From contig NZ_QEHM01000001.1 of the NCBI RefSeq assembly GCF_003116585.1, forward strand, positions 434,001-498,000: DNA of 64,000 nucleotides, read 5' to 3'. The position numbers and the translations under genes were made by a program. Below the pieces are notes generated by a model. It ran no database searches, was not told the origin of the DNA, and saw only the letters and a program-made list of their open reading frames with translations. Origin of the DNA: Albibacillus kandeliae. Lineage in GTDB: Bacteria; Pseudomonadota; Alphaproteobacteria; Rhodobacterales; Rhodobacteraceae. Below, in pieces: positions 45,193-53,891 of the stretch (position 1 is the stretch's first letter; every line of letters starts with the position of its first letter).

Positions 45193-47037
45193 TTAGTTGA
45201 AGCTCGCCATCACCGCGGCCAGCGTGTCCTGGTCGACCCGCGGACGGGCGCGCAACTGGACGTCGCGCACGTAGGCCGCGAAGATCGCCTGCGCCAGCGC
45301 CTGATCGAGCTGCTCGGACAGGCCGTCGCGCATCCGGGTCACGTCGGCGCCTTCGGCGGGCGGCAGCGTCTCGTCGAGGCGCACCAGCAGCACGGTCTCG
45401 TCGGAGGGGATCACCTGGTAGTCGCCGGGCTCCATTGCGAAGATCCGGTTCATGAAGTCCGCCGGGGTGCCGTCGATGAAGGCGGTGCGGGTCAGGCCGT
45501 TCTCGACCCGGACCTCGAGCCCGGTGTCGGTGAAGTCGGTCCCGGCCTTCAGCTCGCCCGCAAGGGTCTCGGCGCGGGCGGAGAGGGCGGCGCGCAGCTG
45601 CTCCTTGGTCCATTCCTCGGCCACCTTGTCGCGGGCGCTGTCGAAGGGCTCGGGGCGCTCGGGCAGGGTCTCGTCAAGGCGCAGGGCATAGATACTGCCG
45701 TCTTCGAGGTAGCCGATCTCGGGGAAATCGCCATCCTGCACTGCGGCGGCAGCCTCCTTGAAGCCGGGATAGGCGGCGGGGCCATCGGCGCTGGCCTCGT
45801 TCCATTCCATCTGCCCCAGTTCCATCTCGGTCTCCTGGCCGACCTCTTCGAGGGTCGCGCCACCGGCGAGCATGTCTTCGATGGGTTCGGCGCGGGATTC
45901 GATCTGGCGGCGGGCGCCTTCGAGCGCGAGTTCGTCGTGCAGCTCCTGGCGGACCTCTTCCAGCGGGGTGGTGCGGGCTTCGAGCTTGCCGTTCACACGG
46001 AACAGGGCGGGCCCGAGGTCGGAGGGCAGCGGGCCAACGACGTTGCCCACCTCGGCCGAGAACACGTCATCGGCAGCGGCGCCAACGTCGTCACGGGTCA
46101 CGTCGCCGAGGTCGATATCGGAGAGCGACAGGCCACGGTTCTGCACCAGGGCCTCGAAGGTGGTACCGCCCACCTCGAGCTGCGCCTTGGCGCCGCTGGC
46201 GGACTGCTCGTCGGAGAAGACGAGGCGTTCGACCAGGCGGCGCTCGGGCTGCTGGTACTCGGTGCTGCGCTCGTCATAGAGCTTTTGCACGGCGGCCTCG
46301 TCGACCTCGATATCGCCGAGGATCATCTCGGGGGTCAGCAGCACGTAGGTCAGCTTCTTGGTTTCGGGCAGGACGAACTGGTCGCCGTGGGCGTCGAAAT
46401 AGGTCTGCAGGTCGGCGTCGGTCGGCTGGGCCAGCGGCTCGGGCAGGGCGGCCTCATCGAGGCTGGCCCAGGTGAAGCTGCGGCGCGCGGCGACGTAATC
46501 GGTCATCCGGTCGGCCAGAACGGCGGGCATCTTGATGCCCGAGCCGATGGCCTGCTGAAGGATGGTGCGGGCCCCTTCGGCGCGCAGGTCCTTCTCGAAG
46601 TCGACCTCTTTCAGGTTCGCCTGCTGGAGCGCGAAGCGATAGGTCTCGCGGTCGAACTTGCCGTCGATCCCCTTGAAGGCGTCGATGTTCATGATCTCGC
46701 GCTGCAGGTTCGTGTCGCCCAGCGACAGACCCATCTGCGCGGCCTCGTCGTCGAGCGAGGCGAATTGCACGAGGCGGTTCAGCACCATCTGGTCGAGACC
46801 GTAGGCGCGGGCCTGTTCGACCGTCATCGCGGTGCCGGTCTGCGCCTCGATCGAGCGCATTTCGCGCTGCAGATCGCGGGCGAAATCGTCCACGCTGATC
46901 GACTGGTCGCCCACGACACCGAGGGTGCGGGTGGTGCCGCTGAAACTGGTGGCGCCAAAGCCGGCAAGGCCGACGATCAGTAGTGCGACGATGACCCAGA
47001 CAACCGTCTTGGACATGGTTTTGACGCGTGCGGCCAT
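45193..47037 (-). CDS. ppiD: Periplasmic peptidyl-prolyl isomerase, PpiD/SurA-N type
   Basis: This 614-residue protein is anchored by a single N-terminal helix (VVWVIVALLIVGLAGFGATSF). The SurA-N-like chaperone domain has VGDQSISVDDFARDLQREMRSIE and LDQMVLNRLVQFASLDDEAAQMGLSLGD, followed by a parvulin region (about residues 250-370) with degraded active-site residues and a long C-terminal domain. It helps fold outer-membrane and periplasmic proteins. ATG 47037 is chosen with AAGGGAGG upstream. trpE follows directly, so trpE is likely read from the ppiD promoter. Confidence 0.9.
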   Translation of the reverse strand: MAARVKTMSKTVVWVIVALLIVGLAGFGATSFSGTTRTLGVVGDQSISVDDFARDLQREMRSIEAQTGTAMTVEQARAYGLDQMVLNRLVQFASLDDEAAQMGLSLGDTNLQREIMNIDAFKGIDGKFDRETYRFALQQANLKEVDFEKDLRAEGARTILQQAIGSGIKMPAVLADRMTDYVAARRSFTWASLDEAALPEPLAQPTDADLQTYFDAHGDQFVLPETKKLTYVLLTPEMILGDIEVDEAAVQKLYDERSTEYQQPERRLVERLVFSDEQSASGAKAQLEVGGTTFEALVQNRGLSLSDIDLGDVTRDDVGAAADDVFSAEVGNVVGPLPSDLGPALFRVNGKLEARTTPLEEVRQELHDELALEGARRQIESRAEPIEDMLAGGATLEEVGQETEMELGQMEWNEASADGPAAYPGFKEAAAAVQDGDFPEIGYLEDGSIYALRLDETLPERPEPFDSARDKVAEEWTKEQLRAALSARAETLAGELKAGTDFTDTGLEVRVENGLTRTAFIDGTPADFMNRIFAMEPGDYQVIPSDETVLLVRLDETLPPAEGADVTRMRDGLSEQLDQALAQAIFAAYVRDVQLRARPRVDQDTLAAVMASFN

Positions 47038-47111
47038 GGTGCCTCCCTTGCGGCGCTGGTCTGCCTTGTAATTGCGGCCCTGCATACTGGCATGCTCGGG
47101 GGGGAGCAAGG

Positions 47112-48287
47112 TCAGAAGGTCAGGCCCTTCAGTCGTTGGAACATCTGCCCGATGCCGTCGCGGTCGAGGTTGGCGAAGGCGATGCGCAGGTGACGCTGGC
47201 CCGAAGGGTCGTCCTCGGGCACGAACATGGTGGCGGGCAGCAGCAGCACGCCGGCCTCTCGCACCAGTGCCTTGGCGAGCTGGTCGGAGGGCAGGTCGAA
47301 GGGGTGCGCCACGTAGGCGAAGTAGGCGCCGAGGCCGCGCAGGGCCCAGCCCTCGCTCTCCAGTGCCGGGAAGCCCTCGGAGATGGCGGCGCGGCGGTCG
47401 AGGATCTCGGCCCGTTCCCCGGCCAGCCAGTCACCGAGGTTGCGCATGCCCCAGAGCGCCGCGTGCTGGCCGATCTGGTTGGGGCAGATGGTGACGCTGT
47501 CGACGAACTTTTCGACCTCGTCGAGCATGGCGGACGAGGTCATGATCGCCCCGACCCGGTGGCCGGTCAGGCGGTAGGCCTTGGAGAAGGAATAGAGGTG
47601 GATCAGGGTCCGGTCCCAGTCGGGATCGGTGAAGAGATCGTGCGCGGCGCCGGTCCGGGCATCGAAATCCTTGTAGGTCTCGTCAAGGATCAGGCGGATC
47701 CCGTTGCGCTGCGCCAGTTCGTAGAAGGCGCGCACCAGCTCGGCCGGGTACTCGGCCCCGGCGGGGTTGTTGGGCGAGACCAGCGCGATGGCGCGGGTGC
47801 GGGGCGTGATCAGGGCGGCGGCGCGCTCGGGGTCGGGCAGCATGTCGGGGCCGGTGGCCAGCGGCACGGTCTTGACGCCCGACATGTCGAGCCACATGCG
47901 GTGGTTGAAGTACCACGGCGTCGGCAGGATGACTTCGTCACCCTCGCCGGTCAGGGCGTGAATGGCGGCGGCGAAGGCCTGGTTGCAGCCGGAGGTGATC
48001 GCGACCTGCGCCGGGGTGATGTTGCCGCCGTAATGGGCGGACCACTGGGTCGCGAGTTCGGCGCGCAGTTCGGGCAGGCCGAGGTCGGGGCCGTAAAGGT
48101 GCACGTCGTCCCGGTGCAGCGCCACGTCGGCCATCAGCTGGCGCAACTCTTGCGGGGGCGGGGCCACCGGGGCGGCCTGGCTCACGTTGATCAGGGGCCG
48201 GTCCGGCGGAAAGATGACACCGTCAAGCCAGCGCCGCGCGGCGACGATGGGCGGGGCAAAGGTGGACTGGCTGCGGGTGATCGGCAT
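47112..48287 (-). CDS. Pyridoxal-phosphate-dependent aminotransferase, class I/II
   Basis: This 391-residue protein has ITSGCNQAFAAAIHALTG (PLP phosphate region), VSPNNPAGAEYPAEL, LILDETYKDFD and the PLP lysine in HLYSFSKAYRLTGHRVG (about residue 230). The late substrate Arg is in HLRIAFANL. It does not resemble the other aminotransferase in this window closely. The substrate is unknown. Monocistronic, transcribed toward ppiD. Confidence 0.9.
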   Translation of the reverse strand: MPITRSQSTFAPPIVAARRWLDGVIFPPDRPLINVSQAAPVAPPPQELRQLMADVALHRDDVHLYGPDLGLPELRAELATQWSAHYGGNITPAQVAITSGCNQAFAAAIHALTGEGDEVILPTPWYFNHRMWLDMSGVKTVPLATGPDMLPDPERAAALITPRTRAIALVSPNNPAGAEYPAELVRAFYELAQRNGIRLILDETYKDFDARTGAAHDLFTDPDWDRTLIHLYSFSKAYRLTGHRVGAIMTSSAMLDEVEKFVDSVTICPNQIGQHAALWGMRNLGDWLAGERAEILDRRAAISEGFPALESEGWALRGLGAYFAYVAHPFDLPSDQLAKALVREAGVLLLPATMFVPEDDPSGQRHLRIAFANLDRDGIGQMFQRLKGLTF

Positions 48288-48331
48288 TGGCGGGGCTCCG
48301 TCGACTGGTCCGGAAGCCTTAGCAAGCCCCC

Positions 48332-48922
48332 TCAGGGAGCGGAAGGGGAGAGTATGGCGAATGCCGTCTCGATGATCGCGGAGGGCAGTTCCTTGTCGAG
48401 CGGCTGGTGGCCGACCAGCAGGCGGAAGAAGAGCGGCCCGTAGATCATGTCGAGCAGCACCTCCATGTCGGGCGGCGGCTGGAGGCGACCGAGCGAGATG
48501 AAGGTCTCGATCATCTCGCGCCCGTCCTGCCGCGCGGCGAGGATCACCCGGTTGCGAAAGGCGCGGGTCAGTTCGCTGCCGGGATCGGCCGAGGCGAGGG
48601 CGAGGGTGATCTGGCGCCCGCGCGTGGTGCCGAAGGCGGTGATCAGCCTGTCGAGCTGGCGGATCAGGGCGGCCCGTGGAGCGCCCCGGGTCTCGGGCAT
48701 CTCCTCGGTATCCGAGATCAGCGCCTCCATCGCCAGCTCCTGCGCATTGGACCAGTGCCGGTAGATGGTCGGCTTGCCGGTGCCGGAGGCGGCCGAGACG
48801 GCCTCGACCGTCAGCTTGCCCATGCCATCGCGCATGAGGATGGTGCGCGCTGCTTCGAGCGCGCGGGCGCGCGAGGCGGCTGAGCGGGGGCGACCGGGGC
48901 GAGGAAGAGTATCTTGATTCAT
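48332..48922 (-). CDS. TetR-family transcriptional regulator
   Basis: This 196-residue repressor has an N-terminal helix-turn-helix (ALEAARTILMRDGMGKLTVEAVSAASGTGKPTIYRHWSNAQELAMEAL), the GKPTIYRHW form being the recognition helix. A TetR ligand domain follows, with QGR-like ITLALASADP. It is divergent from the VOC gene. Two matching palindromes lie in the gap, one directly ahead of its own start, so it likely controls both genes. ATG 48922 is chosen because longer upstream ORFs cross these operators. Confidence 0.92.
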   Translation of the reverse strand: MNQDTLPRPGRPRSAASRARALEAARTILMRDGMGKLTVEAVSAASGTGKPTIYRHWSNAQELAMEALISDTEEMPETRGAPRAALIRQLDRLITAFGTTRGRQITLALASADPGSELTRAFRNRVILAARQDGREMIETFISLGRLQPPPDMEVLLDMIYGPLFFRLLVGHQPLDKELPSAIIETAFAILSPSAP

Positions 48923-48928
48923 TTCGAA

Positions 48929-48942
48929 ACGGAACGTATCGT
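48929..48942. promoter_or_regulatory. TetR operator, palindrome 1
   Basis: ACGGAACGTATCGT fits the palindromic pattern ACG-NN-ACGT-NN-CGT. It lies 7 bp upstream of the TetR start. An equal-pattern site is found 32 bp away. Confidence 0.7.
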
Positions 48943-48960
48943 AATTAGTGAAAGTGATTA

Positions 48961-48974
48961 ACGAAACGTACCGT
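48961..48974. promoter_or_regulatory. TetR operator, palindrome 2
   Basis: ACGAAACGTACCGT also fits ACG-NN-ACGT-NN-CGT. It is 34 bp before the VOC start and 32 bp (three helical turns) from palindrome 1, so dimers would sit on one DNA face. Confidence 0.7.
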
Positions 48975-49007
48975 ATTATCCGTTGTCCGGCAATCTGGGA
49001 GGTTTCC

Positions 49008-49457
49008 ATGGCAACCGAATTTCAATCCGTTACCCCCTACCTGTGCTGTAGCGGTGCCGAAAAGGCGCTGGCGTTCTACATCGAAGCCTTTGATGCCAAA
49101 GAGGTTTTCCGCATGACCGACCCCGGAGACGGGCGCATCGGGCATCTGGAGTTCCGCATCGGCGAGGCGCTGTTGTTCCTTGCGGATGAGTACCCGGACT
49201 TTGGCGCGGTGAGTCCCGACACGCTGGGCGGCACGCCGGTGTCGCTGCACCTGCAGGTCAGCGATTGCGACGCTGTGGTCGCGCGGGCGGAGGCAGCAGG
49301 GGCGATGGTGTTGCGCCGACCTGCGGACCAAAGCTTTGGCGAGCGCATGGCGCAGATCCAGGACCCCTGGGGGCACCGATGGTTCATTGCCCAGACGGTC
49401 GAGCAGGTGAGCCCCGAAGAGATGCAGCGACGCTGGGAGGCGGAGACCGGGATCTAG
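49008..49457 (+). CDS. VOC family protein (PhnB-like)
   Basis: This 149-residue protein has the PhnB/YdcE pattern: VTPYLCCSGAEKALAFYIEAFDAKEVFRM (9-37), IGHLEFRIGEALLFLADE, then SLHLQVSDCDAVVARAEAAGA and QDPWGHRWFIAQTVE. It is unlike the other VOC gene at 22801. Proteins of this type are often fosfomycin/bleomycin-resistance-like with unproven function. It is divergent from the TetR gene and probably repressed by it. ATG 49008 has GGGAGG upstream. Confidence 0.88.
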   Translation: MATEFQSVTPYLCCSGAEKALAFYIEAFDAKEVFRMTDPGDGRIGHLEFRIGEALLFLADEYPDFGAVSPDTLGGTPVSLHLQVSDCDAVVARAEAAGAMVLRRPADQSFGERMAQIQDPWGHRWFIAQTVEQVSPEEMQRRWEAETGI

Positions 49458-50025
49458 GGGTGCGGTGGCGTTTCGGAGGCGCGGGTTGCGACGGCCCGGT
49501 TGGGTGCTCGGTTGCGGTGCGCGGGATCTTTGGGTGTGCCGCCCTGATGGTTTGGGCTTACCGAGGGGGCGTTCCGGGTGGCAGGGCTGGTTATCTGGCT
49601 GGTCTGTGGCTGCCCGCTGGCGGAGTTGCAGGCCGCGTTGGAGATACGGGTTCGGTTTGCAGGGGGCGGGTCGCGCCGGGAGGCGTTTCCGATCACGTCG
49701 GGCCGGATGTCTGAACGGACCTGGAAGAGTCGCCAGTTGCACCCCGCGGTGTTTTCGATTCCGTCAGGTTGCCTGGCTGGTAGCGGCTGGCTGAGTGACC
49801 GGTCGCAAGGGGCAAAAGTCTGGTCGCGCGGGTTGATCTCGAGACAAGCCAAGAGCCTGGGAGCGCGCTCGCGTTGGGGTGGAGGTTGCGGGAGGGGCTT
49901 GGATCAGCGCCCGGCGGGCCTTCGATCAAGATCGACCCTCAGGCGTACCGCCCGGCTGCTGCTGTTCGTCGGTCCGCCTTTACGTACCAGCCTGACGGTA
50001 AAAGCCCCGAACCGGAAACCTCGGC
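49458..50025. other. 568-bp stretch with no supported gene
   Basis: Several open frames cross this region (for example 49578-50102 plus), but none shows protein-like composition, domains or a ribosome-binding site. The plus strand is unusually G- and T-rich between 49460 and 49900. It may be a decayed gene or a long untranslated region; nothing firmer can be read. Confidence 0.6.
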
Positions 50026-50529
50026 TCAGTCCTTGCCGCGGTAGGGTTCGACGTATTGCAGCGCCATGTCCCAGGGGAAGAAGATCCAGGTATCCTGGCT
50101 GACCCCGGTGATGAAGGTATCGACCTGCGGCTCGCCCGAGGGTTTGGCGTAGACGGTGGCGAAATGCGCCTTGGGATAGAGCTTGCGCACTAGTTCCAGC
50201 GTCTTGCCGCTGTCGACGAGGTCGTCGACCACGAGAATGCCTTCGCCGTCGCCCATCATCTCGGCATCGGGAGCTTTGAGCACCTTGGCCTCGGAACGGC
50301 TCTGGTGATCGTAGGATTTGACGCTGATGGTATCGACCGTGCGGATGTCGAGCTCGCGCGCCACGATCATCGCGGGGGCCATGCCGCCACGGGTGATGGC
50401 CACCACGGCCTTCCATGAGCCGTTGTGCGGGCCCTTGCCGTCGAGCCGCCACGCGAGCGCGCGGGCGTCACGGTGAATCTGGTCCCAACTGACGTGGAAC
50501 CCCTTCTCATGTGGCAGGCGGTCATTCAT
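50026..50529 (-). CDS. gpt: Xanthine phosphoribosyltransferase
   Basis: This 167-residue enzyme salvages xanthine and guanine to nucleotides using PRPP. The PRPP loop is in [19 protein letters not shown] (about residues 96-114), preceded by [25 protein letters not shown]. The late [16 protein letters not shown] matches E. coli Gpt. Of two in-frame ATGs, 50529 is chosen because AGGGAG is 9 nt before it; the one at 50538 would abut the Shine-Dalgarno. Confidence 0.95.
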   Translation of the reverse strand: MNDRLPHEKGFHVSWDQIHRDARALAWRLDGKGPHNGSWKAVVAITRGGMAPAMIVARELDIRTVDTISVKSYDHQSRSEAKVLKAPDAEMMGDGEGILVVDDLVDSGKTLELVRKLYPKAHFATVYAKPSGEPQVDTFITGVSQDTWIFFPWDMALQYVEPYRGKD

Positions 50530-50599
50530 GGCAGACATCTCCCTCTATGGGGCAACTCTCTTAGGCCAGGTCGCCGCCGAAGGGAAGCCGATCTTGCGC

Positions 50600-51406
50600 T
50601 CAGGACTTGGCGATATCGGGGGCGTCGACGGCCTTCATGCCCACGACGTGATAGCCGGCGTCCACATGATGCGTCTCGCCCGTCACCCCGGCCGAGAGAT
50701 CCGACAGGAGGTAGAGTGCCGAGCCGCCCACGTCGTCGATCGAGACATTGCGGCGCAGGGGCGAATTGTACTCGTTCCACTTCATGATGTAGCGGAAATC
50801 GCCGATGCCCGATGCTGCGAGCGTCTTGATCGGGCCGGCCGAGATGGCGTTGACGCGGATGCCGTCCTTGCCCAGATCCTCGGCGAGGTAGCGCACCGAA
50901 GCCTCGAGCGCCGCCTTGGCCACGCCCATCACGTTGTAATGGGGCATGACGCGCTCGGCGCCGTAATAGGTGAGGGTCACGGCGCTGCCGCCTTCGGTCA
51001 TCATCTTTTCGGCCCGCTGCATCACCGCGGTGAAGCTGTAGACCGAGATGTCCATCGACAGGGTGAAGTTGGCGCGGCTGGTATCGACATAGCGGCCGCG
51101 CAGCTCGTTCTTGTCGGAGAAGCCGATGGCGTGGACCACGAAGTCCAGCTTGCCCCAGCGTTTGCCGAGCTCTTCGAAGAGTGCGTCGATCGAGGCCTCG
51201 TCGCCCACATCGCAGGGCAGGACGATTTCGCTGCCCAGTTGTGCGGCGAGCGGGTCCACCCGCTTTTTCAGGGCGTCGCCCTGGTAGGAAAAGGCGAGCT
51301 CGGCGCCCGAATCGGACAGCGCCTTGGCGATGCCCCAGGCGATGGACTTGTCATTGGCCAACCCCATGATCAGTCCGCGCTTGCCGCTCATCAGCTGATT
51401 TGACAT
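50600..51406 (-). CDS. fabI: Enoyl-[acyl-carrier-protein] reductase (NADH)
   Basis: This 268-residue SDR enzyme performs the last step of each fatty-acid elongation cycle. The cofactor site reads GLIMGLANDKSIAWGIAKAL (about residues 10-29), which is FabI-specific. The active site is Tyr-x6-Lys in YNVMGVAKAALEASVRYLAEDLG, followed by VNAISAGPIKTLAASGIGDF. FabI is the triclosan target in other bacteria. ATG 51406 is used; longer ORFs add unrelated residues. Confidence 0.96.
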   Translation of the reverse strand: MSNQLMSGKRGLIMGLANDKSIAWGIAKALSDSGAELAFSYQGDALKKRVDPLAAQLGSEIVLPCDVGDEASIDALFEELGKRWGKLDFVVHAIGFSDKNELRGRYVDTSRANFTLSMDISVYSFTAVMQRAEKMMTEGGSAVTLTYYGAERVMPHYNVMGVAKAALEASVRYLAEDLGKDGIRVNAISAGPIKTLAASGIGDFRYIMKWNEYNSPLRRNVSIDDVGGSALYLLSDLSAGVTGETHHVDAGYHVVGMKAVDAPDIAKS

Positions 51407-51535
51407 AGAGTTCTCCACCCCGATTGTGCCGTAGAGCTGACCTTTAGGCGATAGATTGGGGGGCTTCAAGAGGATGCGCACGTCGAGGGCTCTTAAGCCT
51501 GCCGTGGCGTCACCAGGACACGGAAAGGGACGGAT

Positions 51536-52141
51536 ATGAGCGACCGCGACGGCATTTTTGCAGGAGATGACCCTTTCGAGATCGTGCGCCGGTGGCTGGT
51601 CGAGGCCGAGGCGAGCGAGGTGAACGACCCGAACGCGATCGCGCTTTCGACGGTCGATGCGGAGGGCTTGCCGAACGCCCGGATGGTTCTACTTAAGGAT
51701 GTGGAGCCCGACGCCTTCGTCTTTTACACCAATTACGAGAGCAAGAAGGCGGGCGAGCTCGACGGGGCCGGCAAGGCGGCGTTCGTCATGCATTGGAAGT
51801 CGCTGCGCCGTCAGGTCCGGGTGAGGGGCCTGATCACACGCGAAAGTGGCGAGAAGGCCGACGCCTATTACGCGTCGCGTTCGCTCAAGAGCCGGCTGGG
51901 AGCCTGGGCCTCCCGTCAGTCGCAGCCGCTCAGGAGCCGGGGCGCGCTGATGGCGGAAGTTGCTAAGGTGACGGCCCAACACGGGCCGAACCCGGCCCGC
52001 CCGCCATTCTGGGGCGGCTACCGGCTGAAGCCCGTGGAAATCGAGTTCTGGGCCGACGGGGCGTTCCGGTTGCACGACCGTTTCGTGTGGCGCCGGGCGG
52101 ACCCGGGGGCGGCGTGGCAGGTAGACCGGCTGAACCCATGA
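51536..52141 (+). CDS. pdxH: Pyridoxamine 5'-phosphate oxidase
   Basis: This 201-residue flavoprotein oxidises PNP/PMP to pyridoxal phosphate. Motifs: [79 protein letters not shown], and the C-terminal [17 protein letters not shown] with [19 protein letters not shown]. It supplies the cofactor of the aminotransferases in this window. Start has GGAAAGGGACGG upstream. Confidence 0.96.
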   Translation: MSDRDGIFAGDDPFEIVRRWLVEAEASEVNDPNAIALSTVDAEGLPNARMVLLKDVEPDAFVFYTNYESKKAGELDGAGKAAFVMHWKSLRRQVRVRGLITRESGEKADAYYASRSLKSRLGAWASRQSQPLRSRGALMAEVAKVTAQHGPNPARPPFWGGYRLKPVEIEFWADGAFRLHDRFVWRRADPGAAWQVDRLNP

Positions 52142-52262
52142 TGCGGGGATCACGCTATCTAAATGCGCTGTGTGGAAAAGTTTTTTTGGAACTTGAAATT
52201 ATCTGTCAATATTGCGCAGATCGGTGTTTACTATGTTCGCGCGACTTTGTGACGGGTGTTTT

Positions 52263-52799
52263 GTGGCAGAAGACTTGAACAGCATGTATCACGTGCGTGG
52301 GCAGGTGAAGTGGTTTGATCCGACCAAGGGGTTCGGATTCGTGGTCGCTGATGAGGGCGGCCCGGATATCCTTCTGCATGTCAATGTTCTGCGTAATTTC
52401 GGCCAGAGTTCCGTCGCCGATGGTGCCCGTATCGAGGTGGTCAGCCACCGGACCGAGCGTGGGGTGCAGGCGGTCGAGGTGATCTCGATCACGCCGCCCG
52501 AGCGCGATGATACGCCCGTTCTCACCGATTTCGCCGACATGTCGCCGGATGCTCTAAAGACCATCCCGCTTGAACCCGCGCGGGTCAAATGGTTCGACAA
52601 GGGCAAGGGATTTGGTTTTGCAAACGTCTTCGGGCGGCCCGAGGACGTGTTCCTGCATATAGAGGTGCTGCGCCAGTCGGGCCTGGCCGACCTTCAGCCG
52701 GGTGAGGCGCTGGCCATCCGGGTGATCGACGGCAAGCGCGGTCGCATGGCGGCCGAGGTGCAGGCCTGGGAATTCGCGAACCCGAAACCGGGCGAGTGA
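52263..52799 (+). CDS. Protein with two cold-shock domains
   Basis: About 178 residues carry two cold-shock domains. The first is GQVKWFDPTKGFGFVVADEGGPDILLH, with RNP1 KGFGFV and RNP2-like DILLH. The second is ARVKWFDKGKGFGFANVFGRPEDVFLH. A ~25-residue acidic linker joins them. Such proteins bind single-stranded RNA or DNA as chaperones. The start is uncertain: GTG 52263 is chosen, with ATG 52284 and upstream ATGs as alternatives. The preceding 120 bp are AT-rich, a likely promoter plus leader. It overlaps the DUF192 gene by one base. Confidence 0.85.
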   Translation: MAEDLNSMYHVRGQVKWFDPTKGFGFVVADEGGPDILLHVNVLRNFGQSSVADGARIEVVSHRTERGVQAVEVISITPPERDDTPVLTDFADMSPDALKTIPLEPARVKWFDKGKGFGFANVFGRPEDVFLHIEVLRQSGLADLQPGEALAIRVIDGKRGRMAAEVQAWEFANPKPGE

Positions 52800-53269
52800 T
52801 GTTGCGCTCTTTCTGCCTTTCGGCCGTTCTGGCCCTGTCCGCCCATGCGGTTTCGGCCGGTTGCAGCGCGGATTCCGTCACCCTGCAGGGTGGTTGGGGC
52901 ACGGCGATGTTCCGTGTCGAGGTTGCCGACGACGTGGACGAACGCGCCCGCGGGCTGATGTTCCGCGAGTCGATGGCGCGCAGCCACGGGATGCTCTTTG
53001 TCTACGAGGAACCGCAGCGCGCGGTGTTCTGGATGAAGAACACGCTGATCCCGCTCGACATGGTCTTTCTCGACCGTACCGGCACCGTGACACGGGTGCA
53101 TTCCAACGCCATTCCCGGGGACCTCACGGGGATCGACGGGGGCGAGGGGGTCTACGCGGTGCTGGAGATCAACGGCGGGCTGGCCAAGGTTTACGGCATC
53201 GGGCCGGGCGACAAGATGCAGAGCCCGGTGTTCGAGGGCGGACCCGCGGCCTGGCCCTGCGACCCGTAG
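52799..53269 (+). CDS. Exported DUF192 family protein
   Basis: This 156-residue protein has a signal peptide (cut near VSA-GCS, residues 20-22) and a DUF192 domain: FRVEVADDVDERARGLMFRESMARSHGMLFVYEEPQRAVFWMKNTLIPLDMVFLD. Its conserved RGLMFR and FWMKNT blocks are clear. DUF192 proteins are small periplasmic barrels of unknown role. Its ATG shares a base with the stop of the cold-shock gene, so it is co-translated with it. Confidence 0.9.
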   Translation: MLRSFCLSAVLALSAHAVSAGCSADSVTLQGGWGTAMFRVEVADDVDERARGLMFRESMARSHGMLFVYEEPQRAVFWMKNTLIPLDMVFLDRTGTVTRVHSNAIPGDLTGIDGGEGVYAVLEINGGLAKVYGIGPGDKMQSPVFEGGPAAWPCDP

Positions 53270-53341
53270 GCGCGGGCACCGGAAGAACCTGAATCTAGGG
53301 GTTTTCAAATCGCGGACTTGCGTCTAGACAGCCGCATGGTC

Positions 53342-53418
53342 CGGGGCGTGGCGCAGTCTGGTAGCGCACCTGTTTTGGGTACAGGGGGTCGTGAGTTCGA
53401 ATCTCGCCGCCCCGACCA
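53342..53418 (+). tRNA. tRNA-Pro (anticodon UGG)
   Basis: This 77-nt tRNA has acceptor CGGGGCG (53342-53348) pairing with CGCCCCG (53408-53414), discriminator A and encoded CCA. The D arm is GCGCAGTCTGGTAGCGC. The anticodon stem CCTGT/ACAGG holds the loop TTTGGGT (UGG), and the T arm contains GTTCGAATC. Confidence 0.97.
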
Positions 53419-53444
53419 TCCTCTCTCTCAAGTAGTTCTTTGAC

Positions 53445-53891
53445 TCAGCTGGTTTCGACCGCCTGGGGCACGCCGCCCGCGGCGCGCATCATGTCGTTGA
53501 CCTTGCGGGTGAAGAATGCGTCGCGGTGTTTGACGCGCACCGGCTGGCCGTGTTTCTGCGGCACGTTGAGGTAGGCGTCGAGCACCACGACATAGCCGGG
53601 ATCGTCCGGCTGGGCGTTGATCCGCAATACCAGCTGCGGCAGCGACTCGGTGGTGCCGCCATAGCGCAGGATCATCGCGGCGGTGGCGTCGGGCGACAGG
53701 TAGGAGCGGCACTCGACCGAGTTGCGGTCAAGCCGGTGAAACTTGTCCGCAGGCTGGGAGCAGACTTCCTCGAAGGCGGAGAAGAGGTCTGTCGGGTACG
53801 AGTCGAAGCGCGCGCGATGCTCCAGCTGCGCTACATCTTGGGGTACGCATGCCGCACAGGTCAGGAGAAGAGCGGCAATCAGGCGTGTCAT
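53445..53891 (-). CDS. Small exported protein of unknown function (probable lipoprotein)
   Basis: This 148-residue protein has a short hydrophobic N-terminus ending in LLLTCAACVPQ, suggesting a lipoprotein with Cys 15, though the lipobox is imperfect. The mature part has FDSYPTDLFSAFEEVCSQPADKFHRL, LSPDATAAMILRYGGTTESLPQLVLRI and a basic C-terminal helix (VRVKHRDAFFTRKVNDMMRAAGG). I do not recognise the family. It is single and convergent with tRNA-Pro. Confidence 0.75.
   Translation of the reverse strand: MTRLIAALLLTCAACVPQDVAQLEHRARFDSYPTDLFSAFEEVCSQPADKFHRLDRNSVECRSYLSPDATAAMILRYGGTTESLPQLVLRINAQPDDPGYVVVLDAYLNVPQKHGQPVRVKHRDAFFTRKVNDMMRAAGGVPQAVETS

Noticed and set aside
49578-50102. 174-codon frame in the gap between the VOC and gpt genes
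   Set aside because: It overlaps gpt antisense, has no RBS, and is Arg/Gly/Ser-rich without domain features.
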